Origin: CAYOOP01 sp964405685
GTDB taxonomy: Bacteria; Pseudomonadota; Alphaproteobacteria; Rickettsiales; SXRF01
Length of the DNA stretch: 64,000 nt
Reading direction: 5' to 3'
NCBI GenBank assembly: GCA_964405685.1
Contig: CAYOOP010000001.1
Location: 429,819 to 493,818, forward strand
Below, in pieces: positions 15,734 through 23,970 of this stretch. Numbering within the stretch: the first letter of the stretch is position 1; every line of letters starts with the position of its first letter. A program made the position numbers and the translations under genes. Below the pieces are notes generated by a model that was given only the letters and a program-made list of their open reading frames with translations, searched no databases and was not told the DNA's origin.

Positions 15734-16117
15734 TCAAGCTGAAACCACACGGTCCAAAAACCGCTGGGTCGCCTTGGTTTCGTTTTCGGCAATCACCACA
15801 TCAGTAAATATAAACCCACGGCGCTCTAAGCGCCGGCGGATGAGATCGTTACCAAACAGCCCGAGCGCCAGGGACAGCAGCACCTGAATCATGCTCGAAC
15901 CCCCTTCTGAAAACAACCCCGATTGCACAAAATGAATCGCAACAGCCTGCAATGCGACGATCACTCCACCGGCAATCCACAAACGCTGATAAAACGCCCA
16001 AAACGCTCCGAACAAAAACGCCCACAGGTTAAACCCTTCGGGCACGAACTCCACACCATCAATGTTCGTAACATCGTCTTTCACATGCACGGTATAGGTG
16101 TGCGTACGGTAAAACAT
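15734..16117 (-). CDS. DUF2628 membrane protein
   Basis: A 127-aa protein of the DUF2628 family. It has an N-terminal soluble segment (TYTVHVKDD, VEFVPEGFNLWAFLFGAFWA) followed by hydrophobic helices at about 28-47, 47-65 and 75-92. DUF2628 genes lie between hisB and hisH in many alphaproteobacteria, but their function is unknown. Here the start overlaps the hisB stop by one base (TAATG). The toxin-antitoxin pair follows, which is not part of the usual arrangement. Confidence 0.83.
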   Translation of the reverse strand: MFYRTHTYTVHVKDDVTNIDGVEFVPEGFNLWAFLFGAFWAFYQRLWIAGGVIVALQAVAIHFVQSGLFSEGGSSMIQVLLSLALGLFGNDLIRRRLERRGFIFTDVVIAENETKATQRFLDRVVSA

Positions 16118-16704
16118 TAGAGCTTTCCCTTGGTGGAAGGAATGGCCGCCGCGGCGCGCGGATCAATGGTAGTTGCAATCCGCAGTGCTTTCGCCAGACC
16201 TTTGTAGCATGATTCCACAATGTGGTGCGTGTTCATGCCGTAGAGGTTTTCAACATGTACGGTTGCTTTTGCGGCGAAGGCAAAGGCCTGGAACCATTCA
16301 CGAAACAGTTCGGTATCCATTTCGCCGAGTTTTGGTTTGGGCATCTCCACTTTCCAGATGAAATAGGGGCGGCCGGAAAGATCAATCGCCACGCGCGTCA
16401 GCGTTTCATCCATCGGGATATAGGCATGTCCATAGCGTGTGATGCCCTTACGGTCACCGAGTGCTTGGTCAAATGCTTCGCCGATTGCGATGCCTGTATC
16501 TTCCGTGGTGTGGTGCGCATCAATATGCAAATCACCCTTCGCTTGCAGGGTTAGATCCACCAGCGAGTGGCGAGAGAGCTGCTCGAGCATGTGGTCTAGA
16601 AACCCAAGCCCGGTTGCGACTTTATACTCACCGGTGCCGTCCAGATTAATGGATGCGGTGATTTGCGTTTCCTTGGTGTTGCGTTCAATGCGTGCGATTC
16701 TCAT
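16117..16704 (-). CDS. hisB: Imidazoleglycerol-phosphate dehydratase
   Basis: Dehydrates imidazole glycerol phosphate to imidazole acetol phosphate. This is the monofunctional 195-aa form without a phosphatase domain. The metal-binding histidine motifs DIDAHHTTEDTGIAIGEA and GMNTHHIVESCYKGLAKAL are clear, together with LGFLDHMLEQL. The ATG at 16704 (MRIARIERNTKET) matches the family N-terminus; an open frame extends 25 codons further upstream without resemblance. hisB is first in the his block, 22 bp after the membrane aminopropyltransferase-like gene. Confidence 0.95.
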   Translation of the reverse strand: MRIARIERNTKETQITASINLDGTGEYKVATGLGFLDHMLEQLSRHSLVDLTLQAKGDLHIDAHHTTEDTGIAIGEAFDQALGDRKGITRYGHAYIPMDETLTRVAIDLSGRPYFIWKVEMPKPKLGEMDTELFREWFQAFAFAAKATVHVENLYGMNTHHIVESCYKGLAKALRIATTIDPRAAAAIPSTKGKL

Positions 16705-16726
16705 AAGGTAGCCACTATACTCAAAA

Positions 16727-18169
16727 TTACCGATCGAGCGAATAAGTATTTTTATCTTCAGTATAGACCGTATTATCACCGACGTCCGGCCGGTCGGTAT
16801 AGATATAAAGCATATTTATCAGCTGTTTATTACTATAATGTGTTTTTACATCATCTACCCACGGGTTGAAATCCGCCATCAACTGCCGCGAGAATTTGGG
16901 GAAGACGCTTTCAAACGTGTTCGTATAGCGCACGGTAAATTTATCCGCAAAGGTCGGGCTCGCCACCACATTCGACACCACCACGCCACCGGGTTTCAGG
17001 CGCTTTTTCACATCCGCGAAAAACTCGTGTGTCGTGCATTCGAGCGGGATCGAAACCACATTGGTATACACATCGACAAAAATCAAATCGTATTGTTTCG
17101 TATCGTTCTTCACAAACGCGCGCGCGGAAGTTGAGACGAATTGCTTGTTCGCACCCAGCGGTTTTTCCAGGAAATGCTTTTCTGCAACACGCGCCAGATC
17201 CGGGTCAATATCCACAAAGGTATAATGATTTGTGTTGTCATCAATCCCAATCGTAAACCCGCCGGAGCCGATTGCTAAAATCTCGCGCGGCGGATGCGCG
17301 AACATCAGCGGCTCAATGAATATGTGGTTCATGTAGCGAATATAGGCAAACATATGCTCGCGGTTCTCACTGATTTTCGAAGCGCTGCTGCGGTTAAGTT
17401 CAAATATGGTGCCATCCTTCACCTGCTCAATCCGCACCAGGTTGTACGCGTTGTTGTTCACCACATCAAAACGCTTCATCGTTGTGCCATTGCCCATCAT
17501 CACAGCAATCGTAAGCATCATCAGCGCAATAAGCAAATCATACGAAATCACGCGGCGTGAAAGCAGTGGCACTAGCGTTGCAAGCAAACACAACGTAACA
17601 ATCACCGTGTTGTGCACACCGATAAAACTCATCAAAATCAGCGTCGAAAACACCGAACCTAAAAACGAGCCGGTGGTGGAGAAAAACAACATCGTCCCGG
17701 TGGCTTCGTTCAGCTTTTCTTTCGAGAAATAGTGGCTCACAAGCGGCAGAGTTTGCCCGAGCAAAAACACCGGCCACACGAGAAACAATGCGCCGTAAAT
17801 CCCCGTCTGCGCGAGGCGACCTGTGATGCCAGCCTGCGTCATCACCCCAAAGAAAAATTCCATGAAGAGATACGAAAGCCCAAGCGCGAAAATACCAAGC
17901 GCCGAGATGACATTTTTAAGTAGAATGCGTCGTATGCTGGGCAAACGTTTGCGTGTTTGGCGGTAGCGCGCCCAGGCGCGAGCATACGCCCGCCCGCCTA
18001 AATGGTAGCCAATGGCCAGCGGTAGCAGCACCGCGCTGATGGTGATCGAAATCACCTCCGTGCCCGAACCGACAAACGGAACGAGGCCGCGAATGGCTAG
18101 CAATTCTGCCGCCAGCACACAGTAGCCCTCAACAAGAATAATATAAAAGAGAAGATGTTTTTTGGTCAT
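16727..18169 (-). CDS. Membrane-anchored spermidine synthase-like protein
   Basis: A 480-aa protein with an N-terminal membrane domain of about seven or eight helices (residues 1-235) joined to a C-terminal class I methyltransferase/spermidine-synthase-like domain (about 265-450). In the second domain, ILAIGSGGFTIGI resembles the cofactor glycine loop, HYTFVDIDPDLARVAE the acidic ribose-binding strand, and YDLIFVDVYTN the catalytic strand. Fused membrane/spermidine-synthase proteins are common, and most have no proven polyamine activity. It is directly upstream of hisB (22 bp) and downstream of scoB (18170), so it may share a transcript with either. Confidence 0.75.
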   Translation of the reverse strand: MTKKHLLFYIILVEGYCVLAAELLAIRGLVPFVGSGTEVISITISAVLLPLAIGYHLGGRAYARAWARYRQTRKRLPSIRRILLKNVISALGIFALGLSYLFMEFFFGVMTQAGITGRLAQTGIYGALFLVWPVFLLGQTLPLVSHYFSKEKLNEATGTMLFFSTTGSFLGSVFSTLILMSFIGVHNTVIVTLCLLATLVPLLSRRVISYDLLIALMMLTIAVMMGNGTTMKRFDVVNNNAYNLVRIEQVKDGTIFELNRSSASKISENREHMFAYIRYMNHIFIEPLMFAHPPREILAIGSGGFTIGIDDNTNHYTFVDIDPDLARVAEKHFLEKPLGANKQFVSTSARAFVKNDTKQYDLIFVDVYTNVVSIPLECTTHEFFADVKKRLKPGGVVVSNVVASPTFADKFTVRYTNTFESVFPKFSRQLMADFNPWVDDVKTHYSNKQLINMLYIYTDRPDVGDNTVYTEDKNTYSLDR

Positions 18170-18802
18170 TTAGAGTCGCACATCAAACGGTGCTTCGGTG
18201 TGTTCCCGCACCTGTTCGACTGTTACATCCGGTGCAAGTTCCACCAGATGCAGTCCTTGCTCATCAATTTCCATCACGCATAAATCGGTGACAATCATAT
18301 CGACGACTTTCGTGCCGGTAAGAGGAAACGAACATTGATTTAAAATCTTGGGCTTGCCTTTGGCGGAGTGTTCCATCAGCACGACGATTTTTTTGACACC
18401 GGCGACCAAATCCATCGCCCCGCCCATGCCCTTCACCATCTTCCCCGGAATCATCCAGTTGGCAATATCGCCTTTGTCGGTTACTTGCAGCGCGCCGAGA
18501 ATCGCGAGGTCAATGTGCCCGCCGCGAATCATCCCGAAGCTCTGCGCCGAATCGAAATACACGCTCTCCGGAAGTTCCGACACTGTCTGTTTTCCGGCGT
18601 TGATCAAATTCGGGTCTACATCTTTATCAAACGGAAACGGCCCAATGCCCAGCATGCCGTTTTCACTTTGAAACGTCACATGCACATCATCCGGAACATA
18701 ATTCGCAACCAGCGTCGGCAGCCCAATGCCGAGGTTTACATAAAACCCGTTTTGGAGTTCTTTCGCCGCCCGTTCAGCCATTTGTGCATGTGTCCACGGC
18801 AT
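18170..18802 (-). CDS. scoB: 3-oxoacid CoA-transferase subunit B
   Basis: Beta subunit of succinyl-CoA:3-ketoacid CoA transferase (or a close acyl-CoA transferase), which activates acetoacetate with succinyl-CoA. The catalytic glutamate is in the SENGMLGIGPFP motif (about residues 49-60). Other features are NLGIGLPTLVANYVP near the start and MGGAMDLVAGVKKIVVLMEH in the middle. The length of 210 aa is normal. Its ribosome-binding site (AAGGAGG) is formed by the last codons of the unknown gene upstream, which separates it from scoA. Confidence 0.92.
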   Translation of the reverse strand: MPWTHAQMAERAAKELQNGFYVNLGIGLPTLVANYVPDDVHVTFQSENGMLGIGPFPFDKDVDPNLINAGKQTVSELPESVYFDSAQSFGMIRGGHIDLAILGALQVTDKGDIANWMIPGKMVKGMGGAMDLVAGVKKIVVLMEHSAKGKPKILNQCSFPLTGTKVVDMIVTDLCVMEIDEQGLHLVELAPDVTVEQVREHTEAPFDVRL

Positions 18803-18804
18803 AG

Positions 18805-19962
18805 TTAGTCCTCCTTATTTTTAGCCCACCCGCTTTGTTGGGCAGCATTTTGTGATTTTTCTATAGCCTTTAAACCGGTTTCAATCAATTCAAGCCCGTC
18901 ACATACGGCATTCCAATGCTTGTATTCGGCCTGGGCAGATTCGATGATATTTTGTTCGGAGCGCTTTGTGCCGAGTTGTTTCATAAATTTTATTTCTGTA
19001 TCCGTGTCTGCGGTTCGCGACCGCTCATTACGGGCGTGAAATAAAAGATATGCGCAGATGTTTTGGTGATCTTGCAAATCTTCAGGGCCGATGGCTTTAC
19101 CCGTTTTAGCCAATAGTTGTACGTCTCCTATCAAGCCATCGATTCTCCCAGGCGTAATCATTAAACCCTGGTCTATCACTTGTTTGTTAGGCCCCAGAAT
19201 TTCTTTTTGCTCCTGCATAAATTGGTCGAACCCAACCAACTCATCGGGCGAGCATAATTTATAGCGATGCTCAGCTAGCTCTTGCGCAACAGTTTTAGCG
19301 CTTTTCAATGGTGTACTATCAGATTTCTCAGCAATGGAATTATTCTGAGAAGGAAGCCCTTTATGATACTGAATAAGCACATCGCGCAAACCCTTGGGGA
19401 ATTTATCAAACATGTCAGCTCGAAGGTCACTATTGCACGCGGCTAACCCTTCTTTGACGATATCTAATTCCATTCCAAGGTGAGCTTTCCCCATTTCTTT
19501 GGCAACATTATCAGGATCAATCTCTCCCAGTTCAACGCGTCGGATGGTTTCGGTTTCAATGCTTTTAATGCGACCCATGACATCATGCACGGCATCAGCA
19601 GCTAATTCATCGATGGTTTCATCCGTCAATTCCACGGGCTCTGGCGGAGTCGAATTTAGCCATTGCGCCAGAAATTCGCATAATGAAGGTGGAGGATTAT
19701 TTTTACTCGGAATAATATGGCAGATGGTGCCATCCTCCAATGTGGTTTGTAAATGTGTCGCTGATGGCGGATGAAGCGAAGCAAGCTCCAAAAATTTACG
19801 AGCTTGTTTGCTATGTTCGGGCACAACATAATGCGATACCTGACCCGCATGATTGACAATGATGCCCGAAAAATCGGCGATTTCTTGGGGTGAACCCACG
19901 ATGTTGGGGTCATAAAATATCTTGCCCTTTCCATCGCTACATGTCGCCTGCTTAATGGACAT
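18805..19962 (-). CDS. Hypothetical protein between scoA and scoB
   Basis: A 385-aa protein I do not recognise, without signal peptide or membrane helices. It is acidic and mostly helical by composition, with an N-terminal part (about 1-90) of mixed strand character (GKIFYDPNIVG, GQVSHYVVPEHSKQ) and a long helical remainder (about 110-385). It sits exactly between scoA (5-bp gap) and scoB (2-bp gap), a pair that is normally contiguous. It is more AT-rich than both neighbours and looks like a later insertion into the operon. The two gaps are tight and the scoB ribosome-binding site is kept, so the operon probably still works. Confidence 0.6.
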   Translation of the reverse strand: MSIKQATCSDGKGKIFYDPNIVGSPQEIADFSGIIVNHAGQVSHYVVPEHSKQARKFLELASLHPPSATHLQTTLEDGTICHIIPSKNNPPPSLCEFLAQWLNSTPPEPVELTDETIDELAADAVHDVMGRIKSIETETIRRVELGEIDPDNVAKEMGKAHLGMELDIVKEGLAACNSDLRADMFDKFPKGLRDVLIQYHKGLPSQNNSIAEKSDSTPLKSAKTVAQELAEHRYKLCSPDELVGFDQFMQEQKEILGPNKQVIDQGLMITPGRIDGLIGDVQLLAKTGKAIGPEDLQDHQNICAYLLFHARNERSRTADTDTEIKFMKQLGTKRSEQNIIESAQAEYKHWNAVCDGLELIETGLKAIEKSQNAAQQSGWAKNKED

Positions 19963-19967
19963 ACGCT

Positions 19968-20681
19968 TTATTTTCCTGTCGGATTTTCCTGTGTCGTCCG
20001 GAACTCAATCCGCTTCTCGAAATGCGTGCCTTTAAAAATGCGCTGCACGAAAATGCCGGGGGTGTGAATATTGTCAGGGTCGAGTTCGCCCACTTCCACG
20101 AGCTCTTCTACTTCTGCAACCGTTACGTTTCCCGCCATCGCCATGATGGGGTTAAAATTCCGCGCGGTTTTTTTATAAACGAGATTGCCATCTTTGTCGC
20201 CCTTCCAGGCTTTGATAATCGCGAGGTCAGCAGTTAAGCCCCGTTCCATCACATAATGCTGCCCATCAAATTCACGTGTTTCTTTGCCCTCGGCAATCAC
20301 CGTGCCGTAGCCGGTTGCGGTGAAAAACGCGGGAATACCCGAACCCCCGGCGCGAATGCGCTCGGCCAAGGTTCCTTGCGGGTTAAATTCCACCTCAAGT
20401 TCTTTATTCAAAAATTGTTGTTCAAAGGTTTTATTTTCGCCCACATAAGAGGCGACCATTTTTTTAATCTGGCGCGTGTGCAGCAATATTCCGCTTCCGA
20501 AATCATCCGTACCGCAATTATTGGCAATCCAGGTGAGGCCCTTCACGCCTGAATTCTTAATTTCGGCAATCGAATGTTCCGGAATACCGCACAGCCCAAA
20601 CCCGCCAGACATGATCGACATGTTATCTTTAAGTAAGCCTGCAAGCGCGGCCTTGGCATTGGGGAAAACTTTATGGGACAT
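19968..20681 (-). CDS. scoA: 3-oxoacid CoA-transferase subunit A
   Basis: Alpha subunit of the two-subunit CoA transferase. The family features are GGFGLCGIPEHSIAEI (CoA-binding glycine loop, about residues 21-36), NNCGTDDFGSGILL, and SGIPAFFTATGYGTVIAEGK. The length of 237 aa is normal. It is the first gene of the unit scoA, unknown gene, scoB. Together with gcdH and the fatty-acid enzyme it points to use of acetoacetate and other acyl-CoA compounds. Confidence 0.93.
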   Translation of the reverse strand: MSHKVFPNAKAALAGLLKDNMSIMSGGFGLCGIPEHSIAEIKNSGVKGLTWIANNCGTDDFGSGILLHTRQIKKMVASYVGENKTFEQQFLNKELEVEFNPQGTLAERIRAGGSGIPAFFTATGYGTVIAEGKETREFDGQHYVMERGLTADLAIIKAWKGDKDGNLVYKKTARNFNPIMAMAGNVTVAEVEELVEVGELDPDNIHTPGIFVQRIFKGTHFEKRIEFRTTQENPTGK

Positions 20682-20722
20682 AAGGCTGCCATCCTACCGG
20701 GGGAACCTTAAAAAACGGTGAA

Positions 20723-21322
20723 TTAATCGCAGCTTGAGCCGTTTTCGGTAGCCGTTACAATGCCGTAAAAGTCTAAAAGTGGCTGTAATGCTTTGTGCAT
20801 TTCACGTTTCCAGCGCTCATCCACAGTTTTATCAAGCGCGCCATTTTCATCTAAAGCCTTTTTCACCGCGATAATCCTGTGAATGGTAGCCTCATCTGCG
20901 GGCCTAAGGTCTGAGTAAAACCAGGAACGGATATCACCATCCGGGTTATTCGTAGGTGTTTTAACCGAAACAGCCCGCTCCATTTCCACCACCGTATAAG
21001 GGACAAGAAAGGACATCTGGTTCCATCGCGAAATAAGCACGTCATTGGGAAGATGCTCTAGTCCAAACTGTTCTTTATAATGCATTTCCTGCCCGGCTAG
21101 CCGTTCGTTTTGCGCAAGCGAGAAATGAAGGATTTGATATAGCGCCATTGCTGCCCGCCGCGACGTGTCTTTTTTTAAGACGTAATAGTTCGTTACATTG
21201 CCGCAATGGTCTTCATCGCGAGCCAGCAAATAAATGTCGGGTTTCATCGCCTGCGCTGTAGGGACAAGCAATAATAGCAACAGGCAACATCCTAGAAGGC
21301 GGAACACTAACGCATTTCCCAT
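20723..21322 (-). CDS. Small secreted protein downstream of fliX
   Basis: A 199-aa protein with a clear signal peptide (FRLLGCCLLLLLLVPTAQA, cleavage at about residue 25; the cysteines could also suggest a lipoprotein, but no proper lipobox follows). The mature part has one conserved-looking motif RDEDHCGNVTNYY and a terminal CD. I do not recognise the family. Its start lies inside the end of fliX (16-bp overlap), so it is co-expressed with this flagellar regulator, and a flagellar or envelope role is possible. Not related to the CoA transferase genes that follow. Confidence 0.6.
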   Translation of the reverse strand: MGNALVFRLLGCCLLLLLLVPTAQAMKPDIYLLARDEDHCGNVTNYYVLKKDTSRRAAMALYQILHFSLAQNERLAGQEMHYKEQFGLEHLPNDVLISRWNQMSFLVPYTVVEMERAVSVKTPTNNPDGDIRSWFYSDLRPADEATIHRIIAVKKALDENGALDKTVDERWKREMHKALQPLLDFYGIVTATENGSSCD

Positions 21323-21732
21323 TTGGCAAGTTCCACCGCAACTCTTAGGTCAATATCATCAATAATGATGTGGAGGGCCGGGTCAGAGGTCATGGCGCGT
21401 TGCTGATTCAGCCGATCGCCCAGGGTTTTCAACACCGAAAGTGGCACAGCGCCTATCAAAAGAGAGTGGCGGAGTGCTTCCAGCGAATCGAGCATTGCAT
21501 GCCCATGCTGCACCACTTGTTTACGCGCGGCGGTCTCAGCGGACACTTCCTGAAGCACAAACAACCCCTCCACACCGCCCACGGCAGCGGCAGTTGAAGT
21601 TTCCGAAGCTGCTGAAGCGCTGCCCGATTCCACTGAAGCCAGCACATCTGAAAAACTACTCGTCCCGCCTGCGGCAAGCTTCTTGCGCACCGAAGGGGAA
21701 TTTCTGATCTGGCTATACTCGGTGATTTTCAT
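21307..21732 (-). CDS. fliX: Flagellar assembly regulator FliX
   Basis: A 141-aa FliX-family protein, a group characteristic of alphaproteobacteria. In Caulobacter FliX is a trans-acting partner of the sigma-54 activator FlbD and couples class III/IV transcription to early flagellar assembly. The features seen are the N-terminal SFSDVLA segment, an Ala/Ser-rich linker, and the C-terminal helical half (RKQVVQHGHAMLDSLEALRH, DDIDLRVAVELAKWEMR). As in Caulobacter it is divergent from flgI, although a small HTH gene is placed between. The sigma-54 promoters downstream fit its known role. Confidence 0.85.
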   Translation of the reverse strand: MKITEYSQIRNSPSVRKKLAAGGTSSFSDVLASVESGSASAASETSTAAAVGGVEGLFVLQEVSAETAARKQVVQHGHAMLDSLEALRHSLLIGAVPLSVLKTLGDRLNQQRAMTSDPALHIIIDDIDLRVAVELAKWEMR

Positions 21733-21874
21733 GAGGGCATTTTAACATAGTCCACAAAAACTGCACCCGGTAAAAATTGCCTGCCCAACCGGGACAAGAC
21801 TCAGTGAATTTCACACAACTGTCATTTGATTAATAAGACATCTAGAAATAGAGGAAGAAACAAAGGAGAACCTT

Positions 21875-22225
21875 ATGTCTACTGGCAAACATGCGCAAAA
21901 ATATTACCGCACACTTGATGAGGCGGCTGAATTTCTTGGTATCAGTCCGGAGTCGCTTACTCGGCTTGTGAGCGGAGGATATATTAAAGCGTACCAAGAC
22001 CGAGGCATAGAAACCCGCTACAATCCTGATGATCTGCGTAATCTGAAAATCGATATAAGACAACCAGGTGCGCCACTCAAGTATGGCCCCCTCGAACCAT
22101 TTGAGCAGCCTCCAAGCCCACAAAGCCGCAGAGCGCTTATGGAAAAAGCGGACACTGCTTTTGGTGCATGGATTGATGAGGTTGCGCCTCCCTCCGTTGA
22201 CCCAGACAGAGGCGTCATCCCTTAA
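21875..22225 (+). CDS. Small MerR/excisionase-type HTH protein
   Basis: A 116-aa protein whose N-terminal half (residues about 10-55, RTLDEAAEFLGISPESLTRL through GYIKAYQDRGIETRYNPDDL) is a winged helix-turn-helix of the MerR/excisionase (HTH_17) kind. The C-terminal half is Pro-rich and low in structure. It has a good AAAGGAG ribosome-binding site. No integrase, transposase or prophage gene is nearby, so it is more likely a regulator than an excisionase. Its place between fliX and flgI suggests a role in flagellar gene control; this is inference. Confidence 0.7.
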   Translation: MSTGKHAQKYYRTLDEAAEFLGISPESLTRLVSGGYIKAYQDRGIETRYNPDDLRNLKIDIRQPGAPLKYGPLEPFEQPPSPQSRRALMEKADTAFGAWIDEVAPPSVDPDRGVIP

Positions 22226-22272
22226 GCAATGCCCCGTACCATCGTATCAAGCGAGGGATTGTTTCCGTTATT

Positions 22273-22334
22273 CAAAGCCAGAAGGCTTTGTCAGCCTTGA
22301 GCTGCGCGCCATGTAATTTCCAGCAGGAAATTAC
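22273..22334. other. Two hairpins between HTH gene and flgI promoter
   Basis: CAAAGCC/GGCTTTG (7 bp, 22273-22290) and GTAATTTCC/GGAAATTAC (9 bp, 22313-22334) are perfect inverted repeats with 4-base loops. The first may end the HTH transcript, although no T-run follows. The second lies 17 bp upstream of the -24 element and could be an activator or regulator site. Confidence 0.45.
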
Positions 22335-22350
22335 GGGCGCATTTTAAAAC

Positions 22351-22366
22351 TGGCACGCTTCTCGCA
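22351..22366 (+). promoter_or_regulatory. Sigma-54 promoter of flgI operon
   Basis: TGGCACG-CTTC-TCGCA matches the sigma-54 consensus TGGCACG-N4-TTGCW, with the invariant GG and GC 10 bp apart. A start point about 11-12 bp downstream would give a leader of about 20 nt to the flgI ATG. It likely drives flgI, flgJ, flgN, flgK and flgL. Confidence 0.75.
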
Positions 22367-22395
22367 TAGCTCCCCTTGAGCAGTGGAGGGAAACC

Positions 22396-23577
22396 ATGCG
22401 AAACTTGAGAGAATACAACCAACTAAAATCATTAGGATTGCAAGAATTCCTGCGGGATCTTGTGGTGATGTCTGTGCTTGCGACGCTGTTTGTCGCGATT
22501 TTGGGCGCCCACAAACTCCACGCAGCAACGACCAGCCGCATCAAAGACGTAGTAAGCGTCGAAGGCGTGCGCGACAACATGCTGATGGGTTACGGCCTGG
22601 TGGTTGGTTTGAACGGAACAGGTGACAAGCTCAATAATTCCGCCTTCACGGAACAGAGCTTGATCGCCTTTCTTGAGCGTCAAGGTGTCAACACGCGTGG
22701 CACCTCGCTGAAGACGAAGAATGTGGCTGCCGTTACGGTAACTGCCATGCTCCCTCCCTTCGCCCGGAGCGGCAGCCGCATCGACGTCCAAGTCAGCGCC
22801 ATGGGTGACGCCAAGGACCTGCAGGGGGGCACGCTCCTTGCGACCCCCCTTTATGGGGCTGATGGTGAAGTTTACGCCGTAAGCCAAGGTGCCATTTCCG
22901 TCAGCGGCTTTAAAGCCGAAGGTGCAGCAACCACTGTAACTAAGGGCGTGCCAACCTCAGGTGTCATTGCTTCTGGCGCCATCGTCGAAAAAGAATCCAA
23001 ATTCACGCTCGGCTCCATGAAAGAGCTAAAACTCGCACTCCGCAATCCTGATATCACGACCGCCACCACACTGGCCGAGGTTGTCAACACCAACATTGGC
23101 CCCGGTGTTGCCGCTGCAAGCGATCCAGGAACGGTCGTGCTGAAAGTGCCCGATTTTTATGCAGGTAACGTCACGCAATTGCTCGCCGATGTCGAACAGC
23201 TTAGTGTGACGACCGATCAACCGGCGCGCATTGTTATCGATGAAGCCTCAGGCACGATCGTCATGGGCGAGCATGTCAAAATCGATACGGTTGCTGTCTC
23301 GCAAGGCAATCTCGTCGTCAAAATCGAAGAAAAACCGTTGGTGTCGCAGCCCAACCCGCTTGCACCTGAGGGGTCAGAAACCGTCACGGTAGCACAAACG
23401 CAAGTGACGGTGGATGAGGGCCCCGGCAAGCGCATGGCGGTCTTAAAAGGCGGTGCGACACTGCAAGAATTGGTGGCTGGCTTAAATGCCCTCGGCGTCG
23501 GCCCGCGCGATTTAGTGACGATTTTACAAACCATCAAAGCCGCAGGCGCTCTGCAGGCAGATATTGAAACGAGGTAG
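22396..23577 (+). CDS. flgI: Flagellar P-ring protein FlgI
   Basis: Periplasmic ring around the flagellar rod, 393 aa. After an unusually long N-terminus with a hydrophobic export segment (about residues 22-43), the conserved FlgI sequence starts: TSRIKDVVSVEGVRDNMLMG YG, then GLVVGLNGTGDKLNNSAFTE, VNTRGTSLKTKNVAAVTVTA and LQGGTLLATPLYGADGEVYA. The C-terminus (LQELVAGLNALGVGPRDLVT) is complete. The start at 22396 has a GGAGGG ribosome-binding site. It heads a long plus-strand operon behind a sigma-54 promoter. Confidence 0.95.
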   Translation: MRNLREYNQLKSLGLQEFLRDLVVMSVLATLFVAILGAHKLHAATTSRIKDVVSVEGVRDNMLMGYGLVVGLNGTGDKLNNSAFTEQSLIAFLERQGVNTRGTSLKTKNVAAVTVTAMLPPFARSGSRIDVQVSAMGDAKDLQGGTLLATPLYGADGEVYAVSQGAISVSGFKAEGAATTVTKGVPTSGVIASGAIVEKESKFTLGSMKELKLALRNPDITTATTLAEVVNTNIGPGVAAASDPGTVVLKVPDFYAGNVTQLLADVEQLSVTTDQPARIVIDEASGTIVMGEHVKIDTVAVSQGNLVVKIEEKPLVSQPNPLAPEGSETVTVAQTQVTVDEGPGKRMAVLKGGATLQELVAGLNALGVGPRDLVTILQTIKAAGALQADIETR

Positions 23578-23580
23578 GGT

Positions 23581-23970
23581 ATGGATACCAGCGCTGCACT
23601 TGCTTCTTTATTTAATCCTGCGCCCTCTAGCGGCATTCCTGGCTCGGCGCTGATTGGCAATGGAAAAAAGCTCAGCAAGGAACAGATCGAAAAAGCGGCG
23701 AATGATTTTGAATCCATGTTCTTGTCGCAAATGCTGCAATCGTTGTTTCCCGAGCAAGATCAAACCGGTTTATCGAGCGACGATGACGACGCGGCCTATA
23801 ATTTAAACGGCGACGAGGCCTACCACGGCCTGATTACCGACCAATACGCCAAGCAAATCGCCAAGTCCGGTGGCATAGGAATTGCAAGGTATATTCAGCA
23901 GGAAATGTTGAAACACCAAGAGGTTTCTGCGGTTCCTGCGGCCACGACTTCAACTGGGGCGAGCTTATGA
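23581..23970 (+). CDS. Rod-binding protein, FlgJ N-terminal type
   Basis: A 129-aa protein equal to the rod-binding half of FlgJ (KAANDFESMFLSQMLQSLFP and DEAYHGLITDQYAKQIAKSG), without the peptidoglycan hydrolase domain found in enterics. In alphaproteobacteria this stand-alone form (CheL/FlgJ-like) acts as a rod chaperone or cap, and a separate lytic enzyme opens the wall. It follows flgI by 3 bp and overlaps the next gene by 4 bp. Confidence 0.87.
   Translation: MDTSAALASLFNPAPSSGIPGSALIGNGKKLSKEQIEKAANDFESMFLSQMLQSLFPEQDQTGLSSDDDDAAYNLNGDEAYHGLITDQYAKQIAKSGGIGIARYIQQEMLKHQEVSAVPAATTSTGASL

Noticed and set aside
21875..22225. Excisionase of an integrated element
   Set aside because: No integrase, attachment repeats or phage genes occur nearby; the flagellar context continues on both sides.
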